64,000 bases of DNA from Prevotella sp. GTDB lineage: Bacteria; Bacteroidota; Bacteroidia; Bacteroidales; Bacteroidaceae. The translations under genes were made by a program, and so were the position numbers. This document shows, one piece after another, positions 16,947 to 26,049 of this stretch. The stretch spans positions 35,392 through 99,391 of the forward strand of contig JAFUFD010000060.1 of NCBI GenBank assembly GCA_017470055.1, given 5' to 3'. The notes under the pieces were generated by a model that saw nothing but the letters and a program-made list of their open reading frames with translations, made no database searches and was not told the DNA's origin. Each line of letters begins with the position of its first letter. Position 1 is the stretch's first letter.

Positions 16947-17834
16947 CTAAAATAAAGATATAGTGTACAAATAAACGACGGCTGCGGGGATGGCAAGAAG
17001 CGAGGAGTCGAAACGGTCAAGCATACCACCATGACCAGGCAGGATACTACCACTATCCTTGACGCCAAGCGTACGCTTGAGGAGACTCTCCACCAAGTCG
17101 CCCCATGTACCGAAGACAACGACGACGAGTCCCAGTCCCAGCCATTGCGCCATCGTGAGCATTCCCCTTGACCTGAAGCCCGCATCAGCGAGACAGGTCA
17201 GTTGCCCGCTGTCGAAGAGGTATATGAGGTAGGCGACCAACAATACGACTACACCGCCGCCTATGCTTCCCTCCCATGACTTCCCCGGCGAGATACGGGG
17301 GAAGAGTTTATGCCTGCCTATCAGCGACCCCACGCAATAGGCTCCCGTGTCGTTCATCCACAAGAAGATGAATACCGACAAGGGCAGAATGGGATTGAAG
17401 AGCACCAGTCCCTCTGGGGAGGCAGTGAATGCCAGAACGTTAAGCAGTGAGAACGGCAAGGCAATATACATCTGCGACAACATGGTATATGCCCAGTCGT
17501 TGATAGGGTCAGCCTGCTTCAGATAAAGTTCCGCCACCAGCAGATAGATAACCGTCACCAGATAGGGGATGAAGACCACCGACTTGGCGGCACCACCATA
17601 GATATCACTGCAATAGTAGGTCATCGCAAAAAAGAAATAGACACCCGCTACTGTCGAGATGAAGCGGTTGACGGTCACCCCGGGACGCTCGTTCACCAGT
17701 CCCGTAAACTCCCAGATGGTAAGTCCTGTCACAATAGCGAACAGCAACACCATTGCCTCTGGGCGAAGGAAACTTGCCACAATGGCAGCCACAAAGATGA
17801 TACCCGTAACGGTTCTGACAATGAAATTTTTCAT
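16947..17834 (-). CDS. cdsA: Phosphatidate cytidylyltransferase
   Basis: The start chosen is ATG 17834 (MKNFIVRTVTG), 7 bases after ftsH; a longer frame begins inside ftsH. The 295-residue protein has about seven membrane segments and the CDP-diglyceride synthase signature SPGKSWEG and LGVKDSGSILPGHGGMLDRFD. It makes CDP-diacylglycerol from phosphatidic acid and CTP for phospholipid synthesis. Confidence 0.94.
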   Translation of the reverse strand: MKNFIVRTVTGIIFVAAIVASFLRPEAMVLLFAIVTGLTIWEFTGLVNERPGVTVNRFISTVAGVYFFFAMTYYCSDIYGGAAKSVVFIPYLVTVIYLLVAELYLKQADPINDWAYTMLSQMYIALPFSLLNVLAFTASPEGLVLFNPILPLSVFIFLWMNDTGAYCVGSLIGRHKLFPRISPGKSWEGSIGGGVVVLLVAYLIYLFDSGQLTCLADAGFRSRGMLTMAQWLGLGLVVVVFGTWGDLVESLLKRTLGVKDSGSILPGHGGMLDRFDSSLLAIPAAVVYLYTISLF

Positions 17835-17841
17835 AGGCTTA

Positions 17842-19887
17842 TTATTTTGACTCGGAGTTCTCTGAGGGTTCGGAGTTCTCGGAGACCTCCACATCTTTCT
17901 TCTCTGCCTCTAATTCCTTGGCACGCTCCTCTGCCATGCGCTCTGCCTCAGCACGCTGCTGCGCCTCCAAGAGTTCCTCTGCACGACTGGTCCATGGACG
18001 CTTGCCGAAGATTTCCTCCACGTCGTCTGCGAAAATCACCTCACGGTCCATCAGCAACTGGGCGAGACGGGCATGTCCCTCCTTATGCTCTGTCAGGATA
18101 TGCTTGGCACGCTCATACTGCTCGTTGATCATTTTCAGCACCTCATCGTCCATCACCTTCGCCGTCGTCTCTGAGTATGGGCGTTGGAACGAGTATTCAT
18201 TATTGTTGTAATAGCAGATATTAGGCAGTTTCTCGCTCATACCCGCATAGGCAATCATTCCGTATGCCTGTTTGGTGGTACGCTCCAGGTCGTTCATGGC
18301 ACCTGTGGAGATATGTCCGACAAACAGTTCCTCCGCAGCACGTCCACCCAAGAGCGAGCACATCTCGTCAAGCATCGCCTCCTTCGTCTGCAGGACACGC
18401 TCCTCTGGCAGATACCAGGCTGCACCTAATGCCTGTCCACGGGGCACGATAGAGACTTTCACCAATGGGTTGGCAAACTCCGTAAACCAGGAGATGGTGG
18501 CGTGTCCTGCCTCGTGGATGGCGATACTACGTTTCTCCGCCTCCGTCATCACCTTCGTCTTCTTCTCCAGTCCACCGATGATACGGTCAACAGCATCGAG
18601 GAAGTCCTGCTTACCCACCTTCTGACGATTATGACGGGCGGCGATCAGTGCAGCCTCATTACATACATTGGCAATATCCGCACCCGAGAAGCCTGGGGTC
18701 TGACGGGCAAGGAAGTCGATGTCCAGACTCTCGTCGAGTTTCAAGGGTTTCAGATGAACCTGAAATACCTCCTTACGCTCACTGAGGTCAGGCAGATCAA
18801 CATGTATCTGACGGTCGAAACGTCCAGCACGCATCAAGGCGGAGTCGAGCATATCAGCACGGTTGGTGGCGGCAAGGGTGATGATACCACTATTGGTACC
18901 AAATCCGTCCATCTCCGTCAACAAGGCGTTCAGCGTGTTCTCACGCTCGTCATTACCGCCCATAGCAGGGTTCTTGGAACGGGCACGCCCAACAGCGTCT
19001 ATCTCGTCGATGAAAATGATACAAGGTGCCTTCGACTTCGCTTGGTTGAACAGGTCACGCACACGGCTGGCACCCACGCCGACAAACATCTCTACGAAAT
19101 CGGATCCACTCATTGAGAAGAAAGGCACACCAGCCTCACCGGCGACAGCCTTGGCAAGCAGGGTCTTACCTGTTCCCGGAGGACCTACCAGCAAGGCACC
19201 TTTGGGAATCTTACCTCCCAAGTCAGTATATTTCTGCGGGTTCTTCAGGAAATCCACGATCTCCTGCATCTCCTGCTTGGCACCAGCCTGACCTGCCACA
19301 TCCTTGAAAGTAATACCTAACGAGCCACCCTTCTCATACATCTGTGCCTTTGACTTGCCGACGCTGAAGATACCTCCACCGCCGCCCATGCCACCGCCAC
19401 CCATGCGGCGCATGATGAATATCCACACGAAGATGATACCCGCGAAGAAGAGCACATTCATGACCAAGGAGTTGAAGAACTCGCTCTCCCGTTGGTTGTT
19501 ATACGACAACTCACCACTGAATCTTTCCAGTTCACGAGCCTGGTTGACAAACTGCTCCACCTGGTCTACAGAACCGAACTCCACGGACACCGTAGGCTCC
19601 TTACCAGTCGCCTTCACCCCCTGATGGAACACATCACGGATATGCTCTGGCTTGACATACATCTGCAAGGTATTCGTGTTCTTATTGACCACAATCTTAG
19701 AGGCATAGCCCTTCATGACCCATGTCTTGAAGTTACTGTACGATGTCGTGGTCTGCACACTCGTATTCTCACCGCCACCTGTCAGATACAGCACAGCGAG
19801 TGCGACGATGGCAAGCATATATATCCAGTTCATGTTGAACTTGGGCATATTCATCTGTGGCTTATTATTGTTTGACTTGTTATTCAT
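17842..19887 (-). CDS. ftsH: ATP-dependent zinc metalloprotease FtsH
   Basis: The 681-residue protein has two membrane segments (about 18-37 and 140-160), a Gly-rich linker, the AAA domain with Walker A GPPGTGKT at 235-242 and the second-region-of-homology arginines, and the protease motif HEAGH at 458-462. It degrades membrane and regulatory proteins. The C-terminal tail is acidic and rich in Glu/Ser. It follows rsfS by 4 bases. Confidence 0.97.
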   Translation of the reverse strand: MNNKSNNNKPQMNMPKFNMNWIYMLAIVALAVLYLTGGGENTSVQTTTSYSNFKTWVMKGYASKIVVNKNTNTLQMYVKPEHIRDVFHQGVKATGKEPTVSVEFGSVDQVEQFVNQARELERFSGELSYNNQRESEFFNSLVMNVLFFAGIIFVWIFIMRRMGGGGMGGGGGIFSVGKSKAQMYEKGGSLGITFKDVAGQAGAKQEMQEIVDFLKNPQKYTDLGGKIPKGALLVGPPGTGKTLLAKAVAGEAGVPFFSMSGSDFVEMFVGVGASRVRDLFNQAKSKAPCIIFIDEIDAVGRARSKNPAMGGNDERENTLNALLTEMDGFGTNSGIITLAATNRADMLDSALMRAGRFDRQIHVDLPDLSERKEVFQVHLKPLKLDESLDIDFLARQTPGFSGADIANVCNEAALIAARHNRQKVGKQDFLDAVDRIIGGLEKKTKVMTEAEKRSIAIHEAGHATISWFTEFANPLVKVSIVPRGQALGAAWYLPEERVLQTKEAMLDEMCSLLGGRAAEELFVGHISTGAMNDLERTTKQAYGMIAYAGMSEKLPNICYYNNNEYSFQRPYSETTAKVMDDEVLKMINEQYERAKHILTEHKEGHARLAQLLMDREVIFADDVEEIFGKRPWTSRAEELLEAQQRAEAERMAEERAKELEAEKKDVEVSENSEPSENSESK

Positions 19888-19891
19888 ATGA

Positions 19892-20251
19892 TTAATCTAT
19901 ATCAGGTATTTGGGTTATATTGGCATCTTCCCAAAGATGCTCCAAATCGTAATACTCACGGACATCGGGCAAGAAGATATGGACCATCACGTCAGTATAG
20001 TCCATAGCCACCCATTGCGCATTCTCCAGTCCTGCCACTGCCGTAGGTTTCTCTTGCAGTTCCTTGCGGGCAAACTCGCCTATCGACTCCGTTATGGCCT
20101 CCACCTGCGAGGGGGAATTGCCTTGGCAGATAATAAAATATTGACAGATAGCCCCCTCGATACCTTTCAAGTCAACGGTGGCAATCTGCGACCCTTTTTT
20201 CTCTTGTATTCCTTTTATGATGGTGTCAACCAGTTGTGTTGATGCTTCCAT
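19892..20251 (-). CDS. rsfS: Ribosomal silencing factor RsfS
   Basis: The 119-residue protein shows the family features IVDTIIKGIQEKKG-like N-terminus, ICQGNSPSQVEAI, and WVAMDYTDVMVHIF. It binds L14 and blocks joining of the ribosomal subunits in starvation. A minus-strand -7 box TACCTTTG lies at 20280-20287. It leads the ftsH-cdsA-GH5 unit. Confidence 0.93.
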   Translation of the reverse strand: MEASTQLVDTIIKGIQEKKGSQIATVDLKGIEGAICQYFIICQGNSPSQVEAITESIGEFARKELQEKPTAVAGLENAQWVAMDYTDVMVHIFLPDVREYYDLEHLWEDANITQIPDID

Positions 20252-20358
20252 TTATATATAATAATGTGTTATTAAGGTGCAAAGGTACACCTATTTCCTG
20301 ACATTACGAGAGTAAAACATGATTTTTTGCGCTTTTTTAGAAAAAATAGTCGTTTTTT

Positions 20359-20389
20359 TTTGCGTTTTCCGAAAAAAGCACTACCTTTG
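20359..20389 (+). promoter_or_regulatory. tRNA-Gln promoter
   Basis: TTTG (20359-20362), a 19-base spacer and TACCTTTG (20382-20389) form a consensus promoter 30 bases upstream of the tRNA. Confidence 0.8.
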
Positions 20390-20418
20390 CAGGCGCAAAT
20401 TCAGATTTGCGCCTGCAA
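20387..20418. repeat. Perfect 14-bp inverted repeat at the tRNA transcription start
   Basis: TTGCAGGCGCAAAT (20387-20400) and its exact complement (20405-20418) are separated by TCAG. The left arm begins in the -7 box and the right arm ends one base before the tRNA, so the tRNA precursor 5' leader would be a partial or complete hairpin. Confidence 0.85.
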
Positions 20419-20419
20419 T

Positions 20420-20490
20420 TGGGGTATGGTGTAATGGTAACACTACAGATTCTGGTCCTGTCATTCTTGGTTCGAGTCCGAGTACCCCAA
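20420..20490 (+). tRNA. tRNA-Gln (anticodon CTG)
   Basis: The 71-base gene folds as a cloverleaf: acceptor TGGGGTA with TACCCCA, discriminator A, D arm GTGT-AATGGTA-ACAC, anticodon loop TTCTGGT and T arm with TTCGAGTC. The anticodon stem carries an A-C mismatch next to the loop. The 3' CCA is not encoded. A terminator follows directly. Confidence 0.93.
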
Positions 20491-20494
20491 CACA

Positions 20495-20524
20495 AAAAGG
20501 CTTCCGAATCGGAAGCCTTTTGCT
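20495..20524 (+). terminator. Terminator of tRNA-Gln
   Basis: An 11-bp perfect stem (20495-20505 with 20511-20521) with a 5-base loop ends in T4 and follows the tRNA by 4 bases. Confidence 0.88.
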
Positions 20525-20541
20525 ATTTTAGCACATAAGCA

Positions 20542-21459
20542 ATGACATACTTCGGAGAACTGATATCCATTGGCGTGGCTTTCTCATGGACCGCCACCGC
20601 ACTGCTCAGCGAGTTTGGCAGCAAGAGATTAGGCAACCTGACGCTGAATGTGCTTCGCATGTCGTTGGCACTACTGTTCTCTGTGGTGCTGTTTTGGGTC
20701 GTGACAGGATCACCTCTTCCGCCTGTCGGGTCTCTGGAAGCATGCGGATGGATGCTGCTTTCAGGGTTGGTCGGGTACGTCATCGGCGATTTCTGTCTCT
20801 TCCAATGCTATATCATCATCGGCTCACATTATGGACAGTTGTTTATGACGCTGGCGCCATTGGCTGCGGCATTGATGGCATGGATCACCTTGGGACAGCA
20901 GATGGCTCCCATGAGTATTGTCGCAATGCTCATTACCCTTATCGGTATCAGTATCTCCGTGTTAGGTCGTGGTGAGCATCACAGGGTATCATTGAAGTTA
21001 CCGCTTAACGGTGTGCTCTTTGCCACAGGCGCTGCTCTCTGCCAGGGAATCGGTTTGGTACTGAGCAAGATTGGTATGGATCATTACGAAAGCGGTGCCA
21101 TGCCAGACTGGCTTATTCCGTTCAGTGCCAATTTCCTGCGCTGCATTGCCGGCATCACCGGTTTCAGTCTTCTGCTATATGTCCGCGAGGGATTCAAGCC
21201 CTTGCGTGATGCCATGCACGACCGTAAAGGCTTGACCGTCGCTACTGCCACTACCATCTTTGGACCATTTATCGGAGTGGGGTTCTCTCTGATGGCGGTA
21301 CAATACACGAGCGCTGGCATTGCCTCCACATTGATGGCACTGACACCCATTATCATCATCCTGCCCTCATACTGGCTATTCCATCAGAAGATTACATGGA
21401 GATCGGTCCTCGGTTCCGTTATCTCCGTCCTTGGTGTCAGTCTGTTCTTTCTGGGATAA
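20542..21459 (+). CDS. EamA/DMT family transporter
   Basis: The 305-residue protein has ten predicted membrane segments in two repeated EamA halves (about 5-140 and 155-300), with Pro/Gly-rich helix ends such as LMALTPIIIILPSYWLF. DMT exporters move metabolites or drugs; the substrate cannot be deduced. It lies between the tRNA terminator and a shared terminator with DUF349, so it appears monocistronic. Confidence 0.88.
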   Translation: MTYFGELISIGVAFSWTATALLSEFGSKRLGNLTLNVLRMSLALLFSVVLFWVVTGSPLPPVGSLEACGWMLLSGLVGYVIGDFCLFQCYIIIGSHYGQLFMTLAPLAAALMAWITLGQQMAPMSIVAMLITLIGISISVLGRGEHHRVSLKLPLNGVLFATGAALCQGIGLVLSKIGMDHYESGAMPDWLIPFSANFLRCIAGITGFSLLLYVREGFKPLRDAMHDRKGLTVATATTIFGPFIGVGFSLMAVQYTSAGIASTLMALTPIIIILPSYWLFHQKITWRSVLGSVISVLGVSLFFLG

Positions 21460-21460
21460 A

Positions 21461-21490
21461 ATAAAGCCCTGCGTGTGGGCAGGGCTTTAT
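21461..21490. terminator. Bidirectional terminator between EamA and DUF349 genes
   Basis: A perfect 12-bp stem (21461-21472 with 21479-21490) with a 6-base loop and T-rich flanks on both strands lies between convergent genes. Confidence 0.88.
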
Positions 21491-21493
21491 TTC

Positions 21494-23302
21494 TTATTCT
21501 TTCTCACGGTTCTCAGCATCAATCGCCTTGATCTTATCACGAACCAGTTGCACCTCGTCTTTCAGTTTCTGCACCTTGCGATTCATCTCGTCAATTAAGG
21601 AGTTACCCTTCTTCGAGGAGGCATTGAGGAACCCGAGGTTATTCTCATAAGTCTGCACCTCTGCCTTCAACTGCTCGTACTGGCGCATCAAGCGGGCACG
21701 CTCATTGTCAAGGGCATTCTCACCACGCTCTGCCACCTGCTTGAGATTGTCCTTAAACTTATTGAGGCGACGCTTAGCCACCGTGATATTCAGTTCTTTA
21801 TAGAGTTTGTCTACGACGGCATGATACTCCTCGTAGATTTTGTCTTTCTCCTTGAAGGGCACGTGTCCGATACTTTGATATTCCTCGACCAGTTTCTGGA
21901 CTTTCTCCTGCAAGCCCTCTCCAGCCTCCTCGGCAGCGGCTTTGAGTTGTTCGATAACACCCCGTTTCTTCTCCAGGTTCTGATACTCCTCACTACGCCC
22001 ACCTGCCCCAGCGGCATTACGTGCCTCAAAGAACTTATTACAAGCACCCAAGAACTCCTCCCACAGTTGGTCGCCCAGTTTCTTAGGCACCATTCCGATG
22101 GCCTTCCACTCTTTCTGGAGGTTGATAAGTTTATCACTGGTCGACTTCCACTCTGTAGAGTCTTGCAATGCCTTTGCCTTCTCAATCAGCGCGCGCTTCT
22201 TGTCGGCATTCTCCTTGAAGTTCTCCTTGAGACCCTTGAAATACTCTGCCTTACGACCGAAGAAGTCGTCGCAGGCGGCACGGAAACGCTCGAATATCTT
22301 GACATTCATTTTCTGAGGAGCGAAGCCGATAGTCTTCCACTCTGCCTGGATGGCGATGATCTCTTTGGTATGGCGCTCCCAGTCGGCACTGCCCTTGTTC
22401 TCCTCTGCGGCAATCGCCTCCACTTTCTCACAAAGGGCGGTCTTGCGGGCGAGGTTGTCCTCCTCCTTAGCACGCAGTTCCTCGAAATGCTGCTGATGAC
22501 GCTTATTGATCACTGTCGACGCAGCCTTGAAGCGGGTCCATATCTCCTCACGGAGTTCCTTGGCGACAGGACCAATCTCACGAAACTCCTGATGGAGTTT
22601 CTGTAACTGATGGAAGGCGCTGATTACCTCTGGCTCGTCTGCCAGTTTCTCTGCAGCCTCACAGAGTCTCGTCTTCAGTTCGAGGTTCTTCTTGAAATCA
22701 TACTCACGAGCCTCACTATTGAGTTTTAGCAGGTCATAGAATTGCTCCACATAGAGTTGGTAGTTACGCCAGAGTTCATTCGCCTTCTCGGCAGGCACAT
22801 TCTTAATCTCCTTCCACTCGTCTTGCAGTGCCTTGAACTCCTTATATGACTTATTCGCCTCCTCAGGTGAGGTCACCATCGCCTTGATCTTCTCGATGAT
22901 GTCGAGTTTCTTCTGTAAGTTGTCCTGTTTCTCCTGCTCCTGCTCCTTGAAGAGTTTCTGGCGTTTCTCCTTGATGATCCCCATCTCTGCCTTGAAAGCC
23001 TCCTCGTCCTCATCGGGAAGAATCTGGTATGCTTCAGGATCCCCGCCACCATCGATATATTCTTTCAGACGCGCCTCCCTCTCGGCAATATGCAGTTTAT
23101 AGAAGGCAGTCTTCAAATAGTCTACCTCCTCTTTCTGAGGCGCCTCATCCCCTTGTGCTATCTCACGGGCACGAGTCAGTACCTCTTTCTTCGTCTGGTA
23201 CTGCTTTCGCTCGGGTTCTGCCACTGGGGCTGTTGTCTCTGTTTCCACTACGTTCTGTTCCACGTTCTGCTCTTGTTCAAGAGCGTTTTCTTGAGAGTCC
23301 AT
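21494..23302 (-). CDS. DUF349 repeat coiled-coil protein
   Basis: The 602-residue protein has an acidic Gln/Glu-rich N-terminus and five or so DUF349 repeats (about 130-520), each containing a variant of LQ-EWK-IG-VP or WKTIGFAPQK, separated by charged helices. The C-terminal 70 residues form a coiled coil. No signal peptide or membrane segment is present. The family is widespread in Bacteroidota, and its role is unknown. Confidence 0.88.
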   Translation of the reverse strand: MDSQENALEQEQNVEQNVVETETTAPVAEPERKQYQTKKEVLTRAREIAQGDEAPQKEEVDYLKTAFYKLHIAEREARLKEYIDGGGDPEAYQILPDEDEEAFKAEMGIIKEKRQKLFKEQEQEKQDNLQKKLDIIEKIKAMVTSPEEANKSYKEFKALQDEWKEIKNVPAEKANELWRNYQLYVEQFYDLLKLNSEAREYDFKKNLELKTRLCEAAEKLADEPEVISAFHQLQKLHQEFREIGPVAKELREEIWTRFKAASTVINKRHQQHFEELRAKEEDNLARKTALCEKVEAIAAEENKGSADWERHTKEIIAIQAEWKTIGFAPQKMNVKIFERFRAACDDFFGRKAEYFKGLKENFKENADKKRALIEKAKALQDSTEWKSTSDKLINLQKEWKAIGMVPKKLGDQLWEEFLGACNKFFEARNAAGAGGRSEEYQNLEKKRGVIEQLKAAAEEAGEGLQEKVQKLVEEYQSIGHVPFKEKDKIYEEYHAVVDKLYKELNITVAKRRLNKFKDNLKQVAERGENALDNERARLMRQYEQLKAEVQTYENNLGFLNASSKKGNSLIDEMNRKVQKLKDEVQLVRDKIKAIDAENREKE

Positions 23303-23414
23303 CGTCTAATTGTTTTAGTTCATGAAAATGGTTAGTACACACATATCAAGGTACAAACTTATTAAAAAAAACTGAAAGTACCTAATTTTTTGCCATTTTT
23401 TTTAGAAAAGAGGA

Positions 23415-24341
23415 CTAAATCAGTCGTTTATGACGGAAGAACAGCCACGAAACGACTGAAATAGCAAGCGACAGGACGATGGCGATAATGAAGCCCACAG
23501 GATTACTTTCCATGCCGTTGATGAGGTTCATGCCGAAGAAACTGGATATCAGCGTAGGCAGCATGAGGATGATGGTCACAGAGGTCAGCGTACGCATGAT
23601 GGTATTCATGTTGTTGTTGATGATACTCTGGTAGGTGTCCATCGTTGACTCAAGGATGTTGGAATAGATATTGGTGGTCTCTCGTGCCTGTGTCATCTCG
23701 ATATTCACGTCCTCAATCAGGTCTGCGTCCAACTCGTCGATCTGTAATTTGAATTTCAATTTGGAAAGCAGGGTCTCATTGCCTCGGATAGAGGTGTTGA
23801 AATAGGTGAGTGAGTCCTGTAGACGCGACAGTCCTATCAGGCTCTCGTTATTCACCTCCCTGTCAAGGTTACGCTTTGCCTTCTCAATGAGCAGGGAGAT
23901 CTGCTTGAGTCGTTTCAGATACCAGACAGCACTTGAGAGGAACAGGCGGAAAATCATGTCGACATAGTCCGTGAAGCCCTCACCACGTTTCTGCTGAAAC
24001 GACACGAAGTCTATCATCATATTCGTCTCGTAGTAGCACACGGTGATGGTGACATCACGCTTGTGGATGATGCCTAAAGGCACAGTGGTATAAGGGGTGC
24101 GGGAGCGTACCTCCTTGACATAGGGAATACGCAGGATGATAAGCATCCATCCGTCGTCGTACTCATAACGGGCACGCTCGTCTGTATCGCTGATGTCAGA
24201 GAGAAAATAGTCAGGAATCTGATACTGCTCTTCCAGCATCTGGATGTCTTCTTCCGTCGGACACGTCACTTGTATCCAACAATTAGGCTGCCATGTCTCC
24301 AATTGGCTAAGCCCACCAGAAATGTTCCAATAAGTCTTCAT
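23415..24341 (-). CDS. corA: CorA-type magnesium/divalent cation transporter
   Basis: The start chosen is ATG 24341 (MKTYWNISGG), which follows a structured leader; an upstream alternative would lie inside that leader. The 308-residue protein has a cytoplasmic alpha/beta funnel domain, a long helix, and two C-terminal membrane segments joined by the selectivity motif GMN at residues 270-272. CorA proteins are pentameric Mg2+ channels. The gene has its own promoter, leader peptide and hairpins. Confidence 0.92.
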   Translation of the reverse strand: MKTYWNISGGLSQLETWQPNCWIQVTCPTEEDIQMLEEQYQIPDYFLSDISDTDERARYEYDDGWMLIILRIPYVKEVRSRTPYTTVPLGIIHKRDVTITVCYYETNMMIDFVSFQQKRGEGFTDYVDMIFRLFLSSAVWYLKRLKQISLLIEKAKRNLDREVNNESLIGLSRLQDSLTYFNTSIRGNETLLSKLKFKLQIDELDADLIEDVNIEMTQARETTNIYSNILESTMDTYQSIINNNMNTIMRTLTSVTIILMLPTLISSFFGMNLINGMESNPVGFIIAIVLSLAISVVSWLFFRHKRLI

Positions 24342-24344
24342 TAT

Positions 24345-24406
24345 GCTAATCCTTTTGTCAAACGGTCTTAGCGGCAAGAGGATTAGCGGTCTTGCCTGCT
24401 ATCCTC
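24345..24406 (-). promoter_or_regulatory. Switchable hairpins in the corA leader
   Basis: Region 1 GAGGATAGC (24406-24398) can pair with region 2 GCTAATCCTC (24387-24378, one bulged A). Region 2 GCTAATCC (24387-24380) can instead pair perfectly with region 3 GGATTAGC (24352-24345), which ends 3 bases before the corA ATG. A third stem GGCAAGA/TCTTGCC (24396-24390 with 24379-24373) displays region 2 in its loop. Pairings 1:2 and 2:3 exclude each other, as in attenuators. Function is inferred. Confidence 0.62.
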
Positions 24407-24411
24407 ACGCC

Positions 24412-24447
24412 TTACGAATTGTAATGATTCGCCGGGTAATCGTCCAT
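24412..24447 (-). CDS. Putative corA leader peptide MDDYPANHYNS
   Basis: An 11-codon frame starts 31 bases after the -7 box, behind an A-rich stretch, and stops 5 bases before region 1 of the hairpin switch. The peptide has two aspartates and a proline directly after Met. Acidic and proline residues near the N-terminus destabilise translating ribosomes when Mg2+ is low, the mechanism known for the E. coli mgtA leader peptide MgtL. Translation of this peptide is not proven. Confidence 0.5.
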   Translation of the reverse strand: MDDYPANHYNS

Positions 24448-24477
24448 TTTTGTCGTTATTATTTTGGTTATCGGGTG

Positions 24478-24485
24478 CAAAGATA
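24478..24485 (-). promoter_or_regulatory. corA promoter -7 box
   Basis: Minus-strand TATCTTTG lies about 137 bases before the corA start. It abuts the T-tract that ends the upstream repeat hairpin; no TTTG -33 box is visible, the region being filled by AGTTCAT repeats. Confidence 0.65.
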
Positions 24486-24493
24486 CGAAAAAA

Positions 24494-24580
24494 AGTTCAT
24501 AGTTCATAGTTCATAGTTCATAATTTTTATCTTTTTTTTGAAAACTAAGTTTCTAATTATGAACTGAGAACTATGAACTG
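24494..24580 (-). terminator. pepD terminator with AGTTCAT heptamer repeats
   Basis: Four exact AGTTCAT units (24494-24521) on the plus strand are complementary to ATGAACT copies at 24560-24566 and 24574-24580. On the minus strand this makes a long hairpin after the pepD stop, ending in T7. The tandem arm is of a kind prone to replication slippage, so its length may differ between strains. Confidence 0.65.
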
Positions 24581-24591
24581 TGAACAGTGAA

Positions 24592-26049
24592 TTATTTCAC
24601 AGGTACGTCCTCCAACGTCTTCTTCAGCAACTCCCAGAAAGGTGCCACAGTCTCAATGAGGGCACGCTCTGTAGTGGTGTGGGGCGACTTCATCGTGGGA
24701 CCCAGAGAGACGACATCCAGCCAAGGGTACTTGCCGAGGATGACAGAGCACTCCAGACCCGCATGGTCTACTTGGATGATACCGTCCTTGCCAAACAACT
24801 CCTTGTACTCTTTGAGCAACAGGTGCAGGATGGGGGAGTCGGGATTGGGGTCCCAACCACCATACGAGCCTTCGGTCTCCACTTTCATGCCAGCCATGTT
24901 GAAACAACTCTCCAAGGTCTTGACGATGTAGTCTTTCATATCCTCACGACTGGAACGGGCGAGGATCTGCAGTGATGCTTTCCCCTCTCCGATATTGATA
25001 ATCGCCAGGTTGCTGGAAGTCTCCACGACACTGGGATAAGACGGAATCATGCGGATAACCCCGTCGTGACAGCCGTAGATAGCGTTGATGAGGTTGTCCT
25101 GAATCTCCACAGGCACTTCCTTCTTGGGGGTATCGACCTCCTCGACTGTCAGTTCAATACCATTCTCAATACCCTTATACTCGTCTTGGAAATCCTCCAA
25201 CCAGTCAGCAGCGAGTTCACGGAGTGCAGGGACGTTCTCTTTGGGAAGTGTCAGGACGACTTCTGCCTTAAACGGAATGGCGTTCCGCATATTACCCCCC
25301 TGCCAACAGGCGAGACGCGCCTCCGTCTCTTCGATAGCCTCACGAACGAAACGCACCATCAGTTTATTGGCATTGCCACGTCCCTCGTGAATCTCCAGTC
25401 CTGAGTGACCACCACGCAGTCCCTTCAAGGTGACATGTACGGCGACATCCTCTGGGTCGGTATCCACTTCTTGATAATCGAGGGTTGCTGTCACGTCAAT
25501 ACCACCAGCGGAGCCAATGACAAATTTTCCCCATGTCTCTGAGTCGAGGTTCATGAGGATGTCACCCTCCAACTCACCTGTTGGCAGGTCGTTGGCACCA
25601 TACATACCCGTCTCCTCATCGGCAGTGATGAGGGCGCTGACAGGTCCGTGCCTCAGTGTCTTGTCCTCCATGATAGCCATGATGGCGGCGACACCCAGTC
25701 CGTTGTCGGCACCCAGTGTAGTGTCTTTCGCCTTCACCCACTCTCCGTCAATCCACGGCTGGATGGGGTCGGTCTCAAAGTTATGCGTACTCTCTGGTGT
25801 CTTTTGTGGCACCATGTCCATATGAGCCTGCAGAATGACACCTTTCCGGTTCTCCATCCCTACGGAGGCTGGTTTGCGCATCACGATATTGCCAGCAGGG
25901 TCTTTGAACACTTCCACACCAGCCTGTTTTCCGAAATCAAGCAGGAACTGTTGGATATTCTCTAAATGTCCACTGGGACGTGGAACTTGTGTGAGTGCAT
26001 AGAAATTCTTCCAGATGCACTTAGGATTCAGATTCTGGATTTCATTCAT
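24592..26049 (-). CDS. pepD: Aminoacyl-histidine dipeptidase
   Basis: The 485-residue M20-family enzyme has metal ligands in LQAHMDMVPQKTPES, TLGADNGLGVA and TADEETGMYGAND. It cleaves dipeptides with N-terminal residues before histidine (carnosinase-like) and is cytoplasmic. Length is normal. Its start overlaps the end of the upstream membrane protein gene by 8 bases. Confidence 0.93.
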   Translation of the reverse strand: MNEIQNLNPKCIWKNFYALTQVPRPSGHLENIQQFLLDFGKQAGVEVFKDPAGNIVMRKPASVGMENRKGVILQAHMDMVPQKTPESTHNFETDPIQPWIDGEWVKAKDTTLGADNGLGVAAIMAIMEDKTLRHGPVSALITADEETGMYGANDLPTGELEGDILMNLDSETWGKFVIGSAGGIDVTATLDYQEVDTDPEDVAVHVTLKGLRGGHSGLEIHEGRGNANKLMVRFVREAIEETEARLACWQGGNMRNAIPFKAEVVLTLPKENVPALRELAADWLEDFQDEYKGIENGIELTVEEVDTPKKEVPVEIQDNLINAIYGCHDGVIRMIPSYPSVVETSSNLAIINIGEGKASLQILARSSREDMKDYIVKTLESCFNMAGMKVETEGSYGGWDPNPDSPILHLLLKEYKELFGKDGIIQVDHAGLECSVILGKYPWLDVVSLGPTMKSPHTTTERALIETVAPFWELLKKTLEDVPVK

